From Paragyromitra xinjiangensis (Eukaryota; Ascomycota; Pezizomycetes; Pezizales; Discinaceae): DNA of 64,000 bases. How positions within the stretch are numbered: the stretch's first letter is position 1; each line of letters opens with the position of its first letter. Location: the NCBI GenBank assembly GCA_038503065.1, contig JBCAMK010000002.1:682001-746000 (forward strand), given 5' to 3'. The translations under genes were made by a program, and so were the position numbers. Below the pieces are notes generated by a model. It was not told where the DNA came from, ran no database searches, and was given only the letters and a program-made list of their open reading frames with translations. Below, piece by piece: positions 12,783 to 25,493 of the stretch.

Positions 12783-15700
12783 TATTGAGTGTTAAGGGTT
12801 GTGAATGACAGATGTTAGTTTGCATATCTTTAGCTTATGATCAGCGTCCACGCTCGAATGCGAACTGGGTAAAGTTAAAGCCGAGCGAGCATGAAAGAAA
12901 AAAATATTTTTGGACATCCTTGAGATGAGGTCCGCATTCTAGTGCATAAATCGGAAATAATGCTAGAAAAGTATGCCGTCTGGCAAAACCGCCTGTAGAC
13001 CAGAGCTAGCAAGATTTCTTTTGTACTATCTGTGATGGATTCAATTGCTTGAACATTACTAGCGATCCCTTACTTATGGATGCCAAGATGCTTAATCCGA
13101 CACTTTCGATCTTAGTGAAGACTGACAAAGATTTCCCTCGGTTTTGCTTTCTTCTGCCATCGAATGTGAAATGGACACAATTTCTTGAGACTTTCATGAG
13201 ATATCATTTGGCATTTCTTTGTTCAGCGAGCACCTCGCAATCGTAAATTTGACAAAGAAAAATAACGGAAAATCGGAGGAGGTATTTGAGTAGGCTTATT
13301 CATTAACTCTTTAACCAAGATCTAGCTGCTCGATACTGCTGTAGTTTTTTGATGCGGTAGCCCTCTGATTAAGTTCTAGATCTCCAATCGCAACTCCCAC
13401 CTTCTTTAGCTTTGTAACCAACACCGGCATGGGGTATTCTTCTGCGGGCTCACCAGATAGCTCTTAACGCTTGGCCGGGCAATATGCTCGATATACTAAG
13501 TTCAAGTTTTAACTTGCTTGTTAAATTTCAAGAAATTTAGTTATAAGTAGTGCCCTTTGAATGAATATCGTGCTGAATGCTATACTAGAAGGAAATTCGG
13601 TTTATTCTAGCGCTAAAGGAGAGGTATTTAGCTCGCTACTATAGGCATTATAGTTTGAGGAAACCCGCAATTCTACCATTCTTTCCTAGTATTAATCGGG
13701 CCTATAGTCATGAATAAAGCTCTGGGGTTGTAAATCGACAAAAGGCAGCACTTTAGCGGTGGGGTTTAAACTAACCTCGACAGACTGAAAGAGAGCTCAG
13801 AACAACAGATTCGCTTTGCCGAGTTAGCCCTCGGTCGCCTTGATCTGGCAAAAAAAATCCGTTATACCCGCGGCCATCCATCTCGCAAATCCCTCTTTTA
13901 ATCCATGCGAACAACACTGATCATTACAAACCTAGGTATCCTAGGCCTGCATTTCGTAATTACTTGGTTCCCGGTATTGACCGTGTGAGATGTTACTTGG
14001 AATTACTATTGGTGGCCAAACAGGATTGCGATTCTAGATAGCAACCACTATGGGATTTCGAAATACTCTGGGGTTTATTATGCATTTTTATAGGATGGGA
14101 TGGGACATCCGTTTATATTTGGCTCGTGCTAGTATAGGATTTTGGTATGCATGTGAAAATACGTAGATGTGATAAGTGAGAGAAGAAATCGCGGAAGACT
14201 TTGGTGACTTCATAGAAAACATATGTCGATCGCGAGGATCCGGGTCCGTATTATCTTCTTTGATCCTACATTAGCACGAGATACGCTACTGGTTTAGTTG
14301 TGCTCCGTTTCAGCGTCTTTTTGTTGTATGGGTTCTTGAGACGAGAGTCGAGGCAGAAGATATGACATCTGCCGTTGATATGATAACACGAAAATTGTCG
14401 ACAATCTCCCGCTCCCTTACCGAGGAATCAATACCTTGGCTAAGAAGAATGACCAATAATAACTAACCCCTTTCAATTGGGTGTTCTTTTTTTGCCAAGA
14501 TCTTAGACCTTCGCTTAGGAGGGTTTATCGACTAGGAAAACAATGAAAATAGTTAGTGGAAATGATTGAGAGTGCATAAAATAAAACTCGACAGTGACCA
14601 ATCAAGACGTTTCCGGCGCTGCTAGTGGCTTATACGTAAAGTAAAAAAACTTACCCCCCAAAGAGGGAAAGGCACTACGACCTTAGAAATTATTTGATAA
14701 AGGTGATGAATTATTGTTTGGGTTATCCACCTAGCATGATCCGAGTGAGAAATTCATGCTTCAAACCTAACCCTGGTTTGGGATCACGTGACTAATATCC
14801 AAAGAGAATGATTCTTCTTGCTTTTGGAACATCTAGAGTAAGGCGATAGATCGAACGTCGCTAAGAGGTGAAACTAAAAAGGGGCAGCCTAATCTTCAAT
14901 CCGATGAAGTTGTAGAAAACTATCGTCATAGGTGTTACAAGTCGGGTGTAATTGGCGAGAAAGCCTTGTTGCAGTAAGCGAACTGTCAAACTCGCAGGTT
15001 CTTGAACGCCGGCATTTCAGCCAATGAACCATGTCTTATGAGAGAGTGACGGCTAATCGTGAGAATATACGAAAGCTCGATACGCATTCCAGCGTGACCA
15101 CTGGTATACATGCGTAGAGTATCGGCGAGACTGAAAATAAGATCTCACCGGTGGCAAAAAGAAATGCGCACAGCTGACGAGGTTTCTAGCTTGCCTTAGC
15201 ACAATATGTTCGGAATTGTTGAAACGATCGGGCCTTTTTTCTTTTTTCTGCCTTGTGTGCGTCATATGGAAGCACTCCAGATGGTGTAGGGTTGTTAGAT
15301 ACATGTATTGAAGGCAGTGCGAGGGAAATCTACCAATTGCCATAAACGCATAAAGTGCTATGCACTTTTTCTTTTTTCTCGCGATCGTAAGAATCCGCCA
15401 GCAACAACTGGCCCGGTTTCTGTTTGTCTTAATAGTATCTGCTTCATAGTGGACGGTACTTCCATGTTAAACGATCACGGGAAAAATCGTCACACGTTTA
15501 GTGTGCTTCTGCGATCGTGATGTGGAGATGAGTAGAACACAGACCTCCGTGGGAATTGTTGCAGCACATACCCAAGCCCTAGAAAGCTCACTATATATCT
15601 ATACAATATAGAGCAAGCCGAGCAATCTGAAGAGCTCACACAGGAATTTTGGGCGGTGCAGATCCCGTAGCCCAGGATCCAATTAGGAGTTATTGGGCTT

Positions 15701-17399
15701 GCGGGTTCATCCCATCCCATTTCCGTCGTCATTTTTGAAGCAGCAATGGCGATGTTTGACGTCTACAAATCGTGATCAAGTTACAGTGGCAGATCGGTTT
15801 TGTCTAGCCAAAGGAAGGCTAGAAGCGGCGAATCCTTGACCTTACTGAGTTGAGGCTTAGTTGCAGGAAGCTACGCACATGAACCCACTTCCAGGGCCAT
15901 GGACTGAGAGAGTAACAAACGAATGATGTCTATGGTTAATCCTCCTTCATTCTCTCAGAAGGTTCTTTGATCGTCCTCATTGACATCGAATTCACGGTTT
16001 TCGATCATTAGACAATTGGCTTCGCGCTGGTTTCTGGCTCCAGCAGAAACGGAGAGGAAAACGGAAACCGTCGGCAATACCCGCTTCTGTGCATTCAACC
16101 CCGCATTTTCGGCAGGTTGGGGTGGTACGCAACTTCTCGCACAGGCGCGTGCCAAGCGCTAATCTAGACTTGGGATGTTCATGAGTTTATTATAAGTCGT
16201 TCCTCTTATTGCCACTGCTTCCCGCCAGGAGCAGGGTCGTACCTATCGGCAGTCGTAGGCCAGACCATGAACTTGATTCGGCTCTCCTTCGCCTTCGGGC
16301 CTTTTCTTACCTAATTACCTCTGAAGTTCATCATGATTATCATATTTTCGGCTGCAATTCTTCTTGTCTAAAGTCCGCGGTATAAGGGAAACGAGGCCTG
16401 ATTATTGATCCTTTAAGAGCCAGTTATTTCCACTAGATATTGCGTACTGTAGGTCTGCTTAGTCCGGAGACTAAGTTATCAAAATAGAGTAGGCTTGAGC
16501 TAGTACAGACACGATGATAACCTAATCGGACGATGTGGGTTAAATCCGCTTAGTCGGCGCCGTTGAATACAATTTTTTGTCCACTAGGCTTTGCCTACGT
16601 CGCGGCTGTTGAGCTGAATTAACCTGTAATATTATCATCCTCACAGGGTTTTGCCGGTTTTGTGTGGTTTGTCGGTTAGTATCCTAAAGGGTTACGTATA
16701 AATTATCAGGGTTCCATTGGCTACTATGCTGATCTCAGGTCGTTAAAATCACATCGGATTTTAACTAGCCTTGGCGATTAAGAGTAAAGCTCTACGGTTG
16801 ATTGTGGCTAACCACTTCCGGATTTCGCTCGACTATTTGCTTTTTTAGCGTGGTGTTTTGTGGGGTTGCGTCTTGTCCGTCTGGGAAGCGCAGATTTACG
16901 CCGGGCCACCTGACCATCATCATCAATCCCTGGGGGCCTGATCTAACGGCGCACTCCACCATTTTTGGGCTGCAAGAGACAGCGAGGAAGAGACCCTGCC
17001 AGAGACAAACCCACCGGTAGCAGAAGGTATTTTGATTTGCTGGCCCGCAGCCGCCCCCAGAGTTCCCTTAGCTTGGGATTTTCTGGCTCAAGGTGCGCAA
17101 CCTCATATGGGAAAAAGTAAATCCTGGTATGCATGGTTGGCACCTGGGACCGGAGCGAGACCTGAAGCTGGTACCTTTTCTTACACGCTACCTTGAGTAC
17201 ATACATATTGCCATGCGGACTCAAGAGATGGGGGAAGAAAGTACTACTGCAGTAAGAGAAGAGAAGGAAGGAGGCGGATAAAGTCGAAAAATAGCAATAG
17301 CAGAATGTCAGGTACCAGAAACAAGTTCTCTGTAACGCCCAAACTACCCATCGGACAGCAGTGTTTCGTCATTCGTAGTTGAAGTAGAGCATCAATCGC
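12783..17399. other. gene-poor region
   Basis: About 4.6 kb with only short, motif-free open frames (for example 15053-15343, 15490-15732 and 16943-17224). No RNA gene, transposase or tandem array was recognised. Confidence 0.55.
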
Positions 17400-19367
17400 A
17401 AAGCATGTCCTGCGCTCAAGTGAGCGCCATCTTAACACATTGCATCACACAAGTCACGGGCAGCTGCGTAAGAAGGCATGTGGACCTCAAATAGTGAGAG
17501 CTAAGGAGCTATCGGTAGACGCATAATGTACCTCAGAAAAAGTGAGCCGTTAGACGTTGGTAAGAGAGATATTACGGAGCATTCGCGACCTGGGGAGGGT
17601 TTTGGCACGTAAAAACGTTCCAAAGAAGCGGAAACCGGGGAGGATGAAGGAGAAGAAGAGGGAAAGGGGGAGGAAGAGAAGAAGAGTGAGAAAATAGTGG
17701 AAATAGTCACTACCTGGTCATGGCTGCCAACTGGCGGATAGGGAGCTCGCGATACATACATGTAAGTTACAACATATTTCCCCACCACCATGCCACCCCG
17801 CCAACAACTCCACACACCCTTGTTCCACGCTAAACCCTCGTTTTGATCGCCTGCTGCTGTTGTGGATTGCTTCTGTTTCTGCTTCTTTGCTTCTCGGGCT
17901 CTTTTGCTGCTTCTCCAGGAGCTGTTCCCCTTCTTCCTCTTTTCTTTCCCTCGACCCCTTCCCCGTGTTTTTCTCCACCTCTTCCCCTGTCTCCTTCCCA
18001 GGACACATCGTCACTAGCCTCATAATAATCCCCATCATCTTCCACTTTTTCTTGTTACCATTATCGTCTCATTGCCACTGTTGCTCTGGCTAGCTTCGTA
18101 ACCACTGCCACCTCACCTTTCTTAAAACCGTCACTCCCATAATCTCTTGGGTCACTACAAAATTGACTGATAAACGTGTATTTGGGGGTATCAAGGACTT
18201 CACTTATCATTAAGCTGTCTATCATTTCTGTTAATCGAAGCGTTGTTCCCGCTCGTTCCTCGTTTTCGCTTGCGACCTCCCCCCCTACGTTGCTGGCTGG
18301 CGCTTGTATGATGGCCACCAACTAGCGAACGACTGAACAGAGAAACACCCGAAAACCCTTCCCCCCACCTCCCCCTGGTTCGTGTTCCCTCTTTCTCATC
18401 CGAATACCTATAGATAATAGGTAGGGCGGCCACTTCGCTGCTGCCAACGACTCTCCCTCTCTTTTGTTGGATTTCCTGATACAACGTTCCAATCGTCAAT
18501 AGCCTCACAGCTTTTGTAAACCCATCAATTCTTCGCCTGTTCTTAATACTGTTCTTATTCCACTTTGATTCTAAGACACGTCTATAATTCGCGGATCCCC
18601 GGACAGGTGAGCCTCATCCAGGGTCTTCCTCCGATATATTTTTCATAGAGGCAGATATCTCAATGTTCTTGGAGCCTGTGCTGATGTCTACGATGACTTG
18701 ACAGCTCCAATACACACCTAGAATTCACGCAGGGCGACCACAATTCAAGTTCAGTTCCAGAGTTTTTGGGGCGTTTTTTTGTTTCATTGCCCGTTTCGCC
18801 CTGGTATGGAACCTTACCACAACTGGGCGCGCCTTTTCATTCTGTGATGCAGCTCAGCTGACTCGGCTACCTCAGAAAGTTAATCTCTTATAGCCAAGGG
18901 CGGTCGCTTTTCCACGGCAGCCTCCCAGTATTCGCGTGCAGCCAGTTCTTTTATAGTCGTAGTCTTTCTCTTCGTTTCGCCGTAACCTGTTCCTGTTCAG
19001 TGTGTCTGTGGCGATTTCTTCGACTTTGCCTCGTTTCACCGTCAGCAGGGCCGCATGCAGAAAGTGAGTCGATATGCTTGCTTGTCTTAAACATCTTTCC
19101 GGGTTTCTTCGGATCGTTAACTTACGCGTGTGCATCCTCGTTTTATAGAATCGTCCACTCTTCCATTTAGAGGACCAGATTGGTTATAGCACCCCACCTT
19201 TCATTCATCCATCTCAAGAGCCCATCGAAGAAGATCACATCACAGTCGGTATCTCAAACCCTGTCCCAAAGGATTCTCTCTTTGGCTGCTATTTTACACA
19301 TAATCCTGCTTCGTATAGCTCAAATTCTAGAAGCGAGGGTTTTGACAGTCAGCACGCTCGTGACGAT
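17400..19367 (+). promoter_or_regulatory. probable promoter and long leader of the PSP1-domain gene
   Basis: From about 17830 to 18090 the plus strand is strongly pyrimidine-rich (CTTCTTCCTC and CCTTCCCC runs), a common feature of filamentous-fungal promoters. On the opposite strand it produces Lys/Glu-rich spurious frames. A possible leader intron donor GTGAGC lies at 18607. A coding ATG with sustained composition begins only at 19368. Transcription start sites cannot be placed from sequence alone. Confidence 0.4.
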
Positions 19368-22283
19368 ATGTCTGACGTTCCCTCAACCAACACACCACGA
19401 CTGAGCGATATCTCTTCACTCGATTCTCCTCGAACATCTCTCGATCAGACATCAGTTCCTGGGATGACAGGTAACCAAGCAGTGACCCCCGGGTCAAACT
19501 TCAATCCTTTGGGGAGCGCAGGCTCTCCGCTAGTGCTCGATGAGTCCCGGTTACGTCGTGCATCTCCTGATTCGGACGCGTTGGTCTCTTCTGATGAAGA
19601 GGCCGAGCATAACCAACATTCTTACTTTTCACAGCATAAAAATAGTGCCATTTCCGCGCTCTCGTCTAGACGCCCATCCTACGCTGCTGAGTTTCAGAAT
19701 CGCCAGAGAACTTACTCTGTGGCTGGAGGCGGACCTCTATCCCCTACTACTTCTCATCCTTCCGCCCCATCCGGGGATACTGCTGCCTGGGCTGCTGGAC
19801 TTCAAGGAGCTGGACAATCTTTGGCGCCTATCTGGAATTCCATTTGGAACAACGAACCATCTAGGAAGAGCCCCCCCGGACCCTTAGACGTACGGCGTTC
19901 TTCAGTTGCTGGCATATCTACCCAAAGTCCTTTGTTCGTCGGCAGTGAGGCTCTACCAAGTCCGACTACCATGACTCCAAGCTCCGGGGATTTCCCGATC
20001 CCAATCCCGTTGCAGCCTCAGCTCCGGAATTATAGGTCCATGTCCTTTTCTGTTGGCCAACAACCCCGAGCGGACCTGGATGAACGCCCTAGGCTGTCTC
20101 CCCCGGTAGGTGGGCCTAGGCCGCATGCTGCCCCTGGCCTTCACCACCGGCCCTCAAGGCCTAGTTTGCTTTCCGGGGAACAGTATCCTGGGGAATCCAC
20201 ACCCCTTCGTAGCGTCTTCGAAACTGAGGACGATGATGATAATGAAGGCGACCGCCTGAGGGATGGGTCATTGAATGGGAATGGTGGATACCTACAACAT
20301 TCCAACGGAGTTACTGCGACCCAGCAGGCTCTCCAGATGAGGGCAAGATATGAATCCATGAGGCTTAGGAATCGTTCAGCTTCGACTGCCAATATTACTT
20401 TAGCTGCGGGGTTTGGCGGTATGTCATCTGCAGGTTTAGGTGGCGGGAGGGATGGTGAAAAGATCTTTTCTCACGAGGATCACGAATCAGCACTTGCGGA
20501 TGATGATGAACTAGATTACCCTCACTATTCTGAGCAAAGGCGATTTAGCGAAGCGCCTCCTAGATCCCTGAGCATATATGCTGAGAACCAACGTCTGGAG
20601 AGTCTTAGGAGGCAACACTGGCAAAGCCCTAGTGGACCTTTTGGGGGACCGGAATCTGGAAGTCAGAGCAGGAGGCACTCCTTTGCTGGTCGGCTTCCTA
20701 TGAATGACAATCTTGAAAAGGAATTTGGTATTGCAGGTGATCTTGGAAAACGTACCGCCAGCCCACCTAGGTATAGAGAGAACGGAATGGGCAGCCTTGG
20801 TAACAGGGGTAATTATCTATCTCTAACCGATGCGTCTATATCTGAAGCCTCCGGGAAAGAAAATTTCTATCTCAATGATGAGAGCCGTCGCCAGCGCCAG
20901 ACATTTCCCTCAAACAAGCTAGTTGGGGTCGGCCCTTCGCCAGCAACACCCCCAAATCAACACCACCTTCAGCAGTTGCAAACGTACCAGGCTCCAACTC
21001 GAATTCCTTCTCCTCCTCCATCTGGTCCGCATCGTGGGATGATGGGTATGGCTCCTCACCACACTCAGCAGCCCAGGAGTCAACAGCTCCTATATTTTGT
21101 TACTTTTAAGGCACAACGTGGAGATGTATTCTATGTTCAAGAAGGAACTGGTTTGCGTGTTCGTAATGGTGATCTGGTAATAGTTGAGGCCGACAGAGGT
21201 ACCGACCTTGGCACCGTGGTTGCGGAGAATATTACTTGGCAGCAAGCCAAAGATATGAAAGAGCATCACGCTAAGGAGCAATATAATTGGCTCATGATGT
21301 TTGCTACGAGAAGGCCGACAGCTCCAGGTGCTCCACCAAATGGAACTGGAAACATGCATAACGGTGGAGGTGCCTCTACATTTAACAATGGTAGCAGCAC
21401 TGGTGCTATGCCTGCCGCTCATGGCCCGATGCAGGGACAGGAAGGTGCTACTACAGAGTTGAAACCCAAGATGATCAAGCGGTTGGCTCAGGTTCACGAA
21501 ATCCAAACCTTGAGAGACAAAGAGGCAAATGAGGCAAAGGCGAAGAGGGTATGCCAACAGAAAGTTTTGGAGCATAGGTTGCCTATGGAGATTTTGGATG
21601 CGGAATTTCAGATGTATGGTCTTTTGCGTATTTTTTATATCTTTCTCCATACTGACGATGAATTTAGGGACTGGAAGAAGTTGACCTTCTACTATTTCGC
21701 CGATTCTTACATCAATTTTAATTCCTTGGTCACCGACCTTTTCAAGGTGTACAAAACTCGAATTTGGATGTCAGCTATGAATCCAGCCTCATTTGCTCAC
21801 CCCACTGGTCTCCATCCGCCAGGGTCTGGTCTCACCGCTTCTGGTGCTCTTGGGACCATCGGTGATCCACCAAGTGACCAGCAGCCCCAGATGATACATC
21901 ATTCTCAGTTCTCAGGAATCAATCAAGCGTATGCTGGATATGGACCACCAACGTCTAATGGGGCTATGATGGGGGCTCACCCTCGTGGACACCAACTTCA
22001 GCAGATGGCGACACCAAGTCAGAATCCAATGCTGCAGCAGATCACACCTGGATTTCCTCCTCGCCATTCCCCACACGGTTTGGTTGCAGCTCATCAAGAT
22101 TTTAGTCATCTACCCCAACAGCAACTTAATGGGTACAACCATAGCCAGTCCTATATGAATAGTAATTCTGGAAGTCATCACAATCAGAACCACCTGGGGA
22201 ATAATGTTGACGGCCATACGACGAATGGGAATTCAGACACCTCTTGGATGAGCCTACCTGGGCTTTCTCTTAACTCCCATTAG
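19368..22283 (+). CDS. PSP1 C-terminal-domain protein
   Basis: Two exons, 19368..21613 and 21668..22283, encode 953 residues. The 54-nt intron (GTATGG..TTTAG) is a multiple of three without a stop, so the unspliced frame is open. Splicing restores EFQMDWKKLTFYYFADSYI, the expected PSP1 block. The first 560 or so residues are disordered and rich in Ser, Pro, Gly and Asn, with repeated RRxSF/RRPSY phospho-site-like motifs. The PSP1 domain runs from about 570 to 785: LLYFVTFKAQRGDVFYVQ, then DLVIVEADRGTDLGTVV, an Asn/Gly-rich insertion near 650-700, then the helical MIKRLAQVHEIQTLRDKEA block. The tail is Gln/Asn/His-rich. Yeast Psp1 was found as a suppressor of DNA polymerase alpha mutants, and the bacterial relative is YaaT. 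The molecular role of the fungal protein is not settled. Confidence 0.9.
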   Translation: MSDVPSTNTPRLSDISSLDSPRTSLDQTSVPGMTGNQAVTPGSNFNPLGSAGSPLVLDESRLRRASPDSDALVSSDEEAEHNQHSYFSQHKNSAISALSSRRPSYAAEFQNRQRTYSVAGGGPLSPTTSHPSAPSGDTAAWAAGLQGAGQSLAPIWNSIWNNEPSRKSPPGPLDVRRSSVAGISTQSPLFVGSEALPSPTTMTPSSGDFPIPIPLQPQLRNYRSMSFSVGQQPRADLDERPRLSPPVGGPRPHAAPGLHHRPSRPSLLSGEQYPGESTPLRSVFETEDDDDNEGDRLRDGSLNGNGGYLQHSNGVTATQQALQMRARYESMRLRNRSASTANITLAAGFGGMSSAGLGGGRDGEKIFSHEDHESALADDDELDYPHYSEQRRFSEAPPRSLSIYAENQRLESLRRQHWQSPSGPFGGPESGSQSRRHSFAGRLPMNDNLEKEFGIAGDLGKRTASPPRYRENGMGSLGNRGNYLSLTDASISEASGKENFYLNDESRRQRQTFPSNKLVGVGPSPATPPNQHHLQQLQTYQAPTRIPSPPPSGPHRGMMGMAPHHTQQPRSQQLLYFVTFKAQRGDVFYVQEGTGLRVRNGDLVIVEADRGTDLGTVVAENITWQQAKDMKEHHAKEQYNWLMMFATRRPTAPGAPPNGTGNMHNGGGASTFNNGSSTGAMPAAHGPMQGQEGATTELKPKMIKRLAQVHEIQTLRDKEANEAKAKRVCQQKVLEHRLPMEILDAEFQMYGLLRIFYIFLHTDDEFRDWKKLTFYYFADSYINFNSLVTDLFKVYKTRIWMSAMNPASFAHPTGLHPPGSGLTASGALGTIGDPPSDQQPQMIHHSQFSGINQAYAGYGPPTSNGAMMGAHPRGHQLQQMATPSQNPMLQQITPGFPPRHSPHGLVAAHQDFSHLPQQQLNGYNHSQSYMNSNSGSHHNQNHLGNNVDGHTTNGNSDTSWMSLPGLSLNSH

Positions 22284-23683
22284 AAGGTTGGTTTATTTTT
22301 TGCTATCTTCACTCATTATGCGTTGCGAGCAAGGAAGGAGTTGGTCCCTTTTAATTTCTATTTTGACTTTTCAAAATATCTTTGCGACTTGATTTTGTTA
22401 CTTTTTGGGGTATACTTACCGTTTTTGATTTTTTGATTTGATTTTTTCTTTGTTTGCTATTATTATTCTGCGCCTTTAAGACTCCTTGGTGTACTCGGCT
22501 TTGGGTGGAAATTTGTCCATGAGTGGAAAGATATAAAGATCGGAAAAACGAGAATCGGCGTTCTTTTCTTTTTATTGTTCTTGCTTGAAAAAATAAACGG
22601 GGTGGGATTTTTGGTGGAAACCGGATCTGAATTATTTGTTTCTATTTGTTTCTCATATTTTCGCTCGTTTTTTTGGTTTGTTTCTTATGATTGCTATTTT
22701 CGATTTATGCTCTTCGTTTCTGTTTTTTTTCCTTCGTTATTTTGATAAAGCAAAAGTTTCTGGTTTCCTTGTTTTTGATGCTCTTTTGCTGTGCATGCGC
22801 CGCTAGTTCTGAGAGAGGGAATATTACCTACGTCACGAAACCGAACGTGGATGTGTAGATCAAGACGAGTGGGAAGGCTGGCAGCTCTAGGATGGGATAT
22901 GGAAAACTGGGTTATACAAGGAGATACGGAAAGAGAAAAGAAGACTGGGTTTTGGTCAAGCTAGAAGGTTAGGGTGTTGGAAATTCTTTTGCGCGTTGGG
23001 ATAATATGGTACTTAATTAAACACGCTCTCTACATTGTTGTCATCTTTGGTCTGATATTTGTGTTTTTGAAATTATTTTATTTTTATTTATTCTTTTCGA
23101 CCCTGCGAGGCTGTCTTTGCGCTCGTCTATTTTTTTCTTGCCTTGTGATTGATAGGGTGGCTGGAATAAATACGGCGAACAAAGGAAGTGCGGGCTTGTT
23201 GTGGAATGGGATAAGGGAAAAGAGTGTGGACGAACAATGTCGAGGCAAAGAAGATACAGATACCGTAGTGACATGTTCATACACAAGTTTGTGAGAATCG
23301 AAGTGCAGGACATTGACAACCCAACTAATCAGTATGGATCGCAGTAAAGATCTTGAAGAAATGCGTCATGTCATACCACACGTCGTTGAAACATGGTTCG
23401 GTTCTAATCTAAACTAAACTTGATATGGCACTAGCAAGAAAACATGAGACACTAGGACTCTACATTCGGACACTCTCTGCGTAAGCCACCCTTGGGTGAG
23501 TAAGCCAAGGAGTAGATAGAGCTGGGTCACACTACAGCAGTATAAATGATAGTGAGTACACAGTACCTAGTACACCATCTTACTAGAGAACAGCTAAATC
23601 CTTAAACCTGAAGATCTTTTTCTAGAATCTGGAGTTTTTTTCCTTTTCTATTTTACCCCATTTTTCGATACTGCTTCTATGGG
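22284..23683. other. 3' flank of the PSP1 gene and intergenic DNA
   Basis: T-rich sequence directly after the stop fits a long 3' UTR (22284 to about 22800). The open frame at 22974-23294 encodes a hydrophobic, low-complexity peptide with no family resemblance and is probably chance. Confidence 0.5.
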
Positions 23684-24860
23684 TACGGAGTACGGAGGCC
23701 TATAGCGACCAACCCGACATATCAATGAATTAGGGAAATAAAAATTGAGAAATAGGAAAATTAATAGAACTATCACTCTAAAAATCTCTGATGCAGGATT
23801 TTTTTTAAAGAGCCGTTCTCAGGGAGCGAGGTCTCGTCAAGCCCTTTGGTATCCCCAAAGGTGAGCAGTGCTACTTGAAAGAGACTGCGCTACAATGATA
23901 ATACAATGTTTTCCACAGGCCTCACGGAGGGTAAAAATCGAGGTGATTCTGGGGGGATGACAGCGACAGCGACAATGATGTTTCTGAGGTAGAAACAGAG
24001 ATGATATTTCGATAACAGTAGAAGTAAAGTAAGAAACGTTGCTTAAGGAAAGAAAGGAAAAAAACAATCACAACCGCGGAAATCCATCGCTTATATACCC
24101 AATCTTCCCCTTTCTATGACTCATCCATGACTCAACCATTCAAGGCAACCCAACCGAATCACAAAGAAACATAACGAAATAAAACAATAACTAATCCTTA
24201 ACACCGCACATGTGCCTGACCCTATCCATGAAACCGTCTCTGAAGGAATTACCCACTAATAAGAGGACATATGAATGAGATTTCTAGCAAAGTTTGACAC
24301 TCAGCTGCAGGTGTAGGTGTCAGCCATAGCGGTACTTTAAATGTCCCCAGTCAAATCTACACACCACTTCACAAGGAGCAGCGGAACTGTTGTGTGATAG
24401 ACATAAACTACTGAAACTCACAGCAACATAAACACACAGGCTTTATGCTGATGGTGACCCATATGCATTAGACCATTAGCAGTAAGCCCGGACTAATAAC
24501 ACCATTCAGTTTGATTTTTCTTCAGCCTTCCTGCAACAGTCTCGCATGCGCTGGTCAGGTATGAATAATTTTCATCTCTATTGTAATTCTCAATTCCCAA
24601 TTTCCAGTTCTCAATTTCCAGTTCCTAGTTATACCAACCACTGAAGCTCTGTGGGGACCAAGTGCTAAAGTTACAGTTTTTTCGCTATGCTATGTAGTAG
24701 CCATACCTTTCACTGGAAGAACACTAGTTTATACCATGATATTAAAGAGTATTTTTGCTGTTGGTTGCTTTCCAATTTTCGATTTCCCTAATCTGTTGAT
24801 ATGTCGGATTGGTCGCTATAGGCCTCCGTATATAGGCCTCCGTAGCTATAGGCCTCCGTA
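23684..24860. mobile_element. 1.18-kb terminal-inverted-repeat element, flanked by 7-bp direct repeats
   Basis: The left terminus starting at 23684 and the right terminus ending at 24860 are inverted copies over roughly 65 bp. Shared words include TACGGAGGCCTATAGCGACC, CCGACATATCAA and TTAGGGAAAT. CTATGGG is found immediately outside both ends (23677-23683 and 24861-24867), in the same orientation, as a target-site duplication would be. The interior has no convincing transposase frame, so the element is probably non-autonomous or a deletion derivative. The superfamily is uncertain, since a 7-bp duplication does not point cleanly to one group. Confidence 0.75.
24817..24860. repeat. three tandem copies of a 14-bp word at the element's right end
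   Basis: TATAGGCCTCCGTA is repeated three times (24817-24830, 24831-24844, 24847-24860). The left end of the element carries a single full copy, so the right terminus has been locally amplified. The word contains the palindrome AGGCCT. Confidence 0.85.
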
Positions 24861-25419
24861 CTATGGGTTCTACTATCCCAGAATTTAATTTGTAACCCGA
24901 ATAATTAGCCAGTACTTACTATATATTTCCCTTTTATCCGCTCCTACTATTTTCTGCTACATCGAGAAAGGCTGCGACGGAGAGCCGGGCTTAATGCATC
25001 TATCCCACCCAGACATACTGCAGTGGGCCAAGTTGTATGTACCTTCAGACCCTGCGTCTAACACAACCCTTTCTAGTTTTTCAGCATTCGAGAAAGTATG
25101 GGGTTGACTAATGATGTAGTGGCGCGTCTTTGGAGGCCAGTAAATCTCTGACTCTCCACTATTACTCTTATTCTTTCCATCCAGCTCCTAGTTGGGTTTG
25201 GGGGGTTTCGACTAGCTCAGGAGTAAGATTACATATAGTATCTACCACCCTCTCCCTTCTTTTACTTACTACTATACTACAATCGCTAGCTAGAGGGGTT
25301 TCTAGCTAGGTCGCACACTCGATCGAGGAGACTAGAAATCAATTGCAGCCTTAAGGAAATGTTTGAGGTGACGACTAAACCAGTATGTCTTGTATGTCAA
25401 GGTAACACGTGATGATATC

Positions 25420-25461
<42 letters not shown>
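25420..25461. repeat. (GAT)n microsatellite
   Basis: About 14 uninterrupted GAT/ATG units between intergenic sequences. No coding context. Confidence 0.95.
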
Positions 25462-25466
25462 ATTAG

Positions 25467-25493
25467 GTACATCTAACTACTTGGGTTATGGTA
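25467..25493. repeat. 27-bp word shared with 52682-52708
   Basis: The two 27-bp segments differ at two positions (both T/C), in the same orientation. They contain CTAACTACTTGGGTTATGG here and CCAACTACCTGGGTTATGG there. Similarity stops abruptly on the right and is weak on the left, so this looks like remnants of a dispersed repeat rather than a gene. In both places the plus-strand frame reads TSNYLGYG. Confidence 0.6.

Noticed and set aside
17718..18045. Lys/Glu-rich frames on the minus strand, possible nuclear protein
   Set aside because: Produced by the pyrimidine-rich promoter strand upstream of the PSP1 gene; no conserved block.
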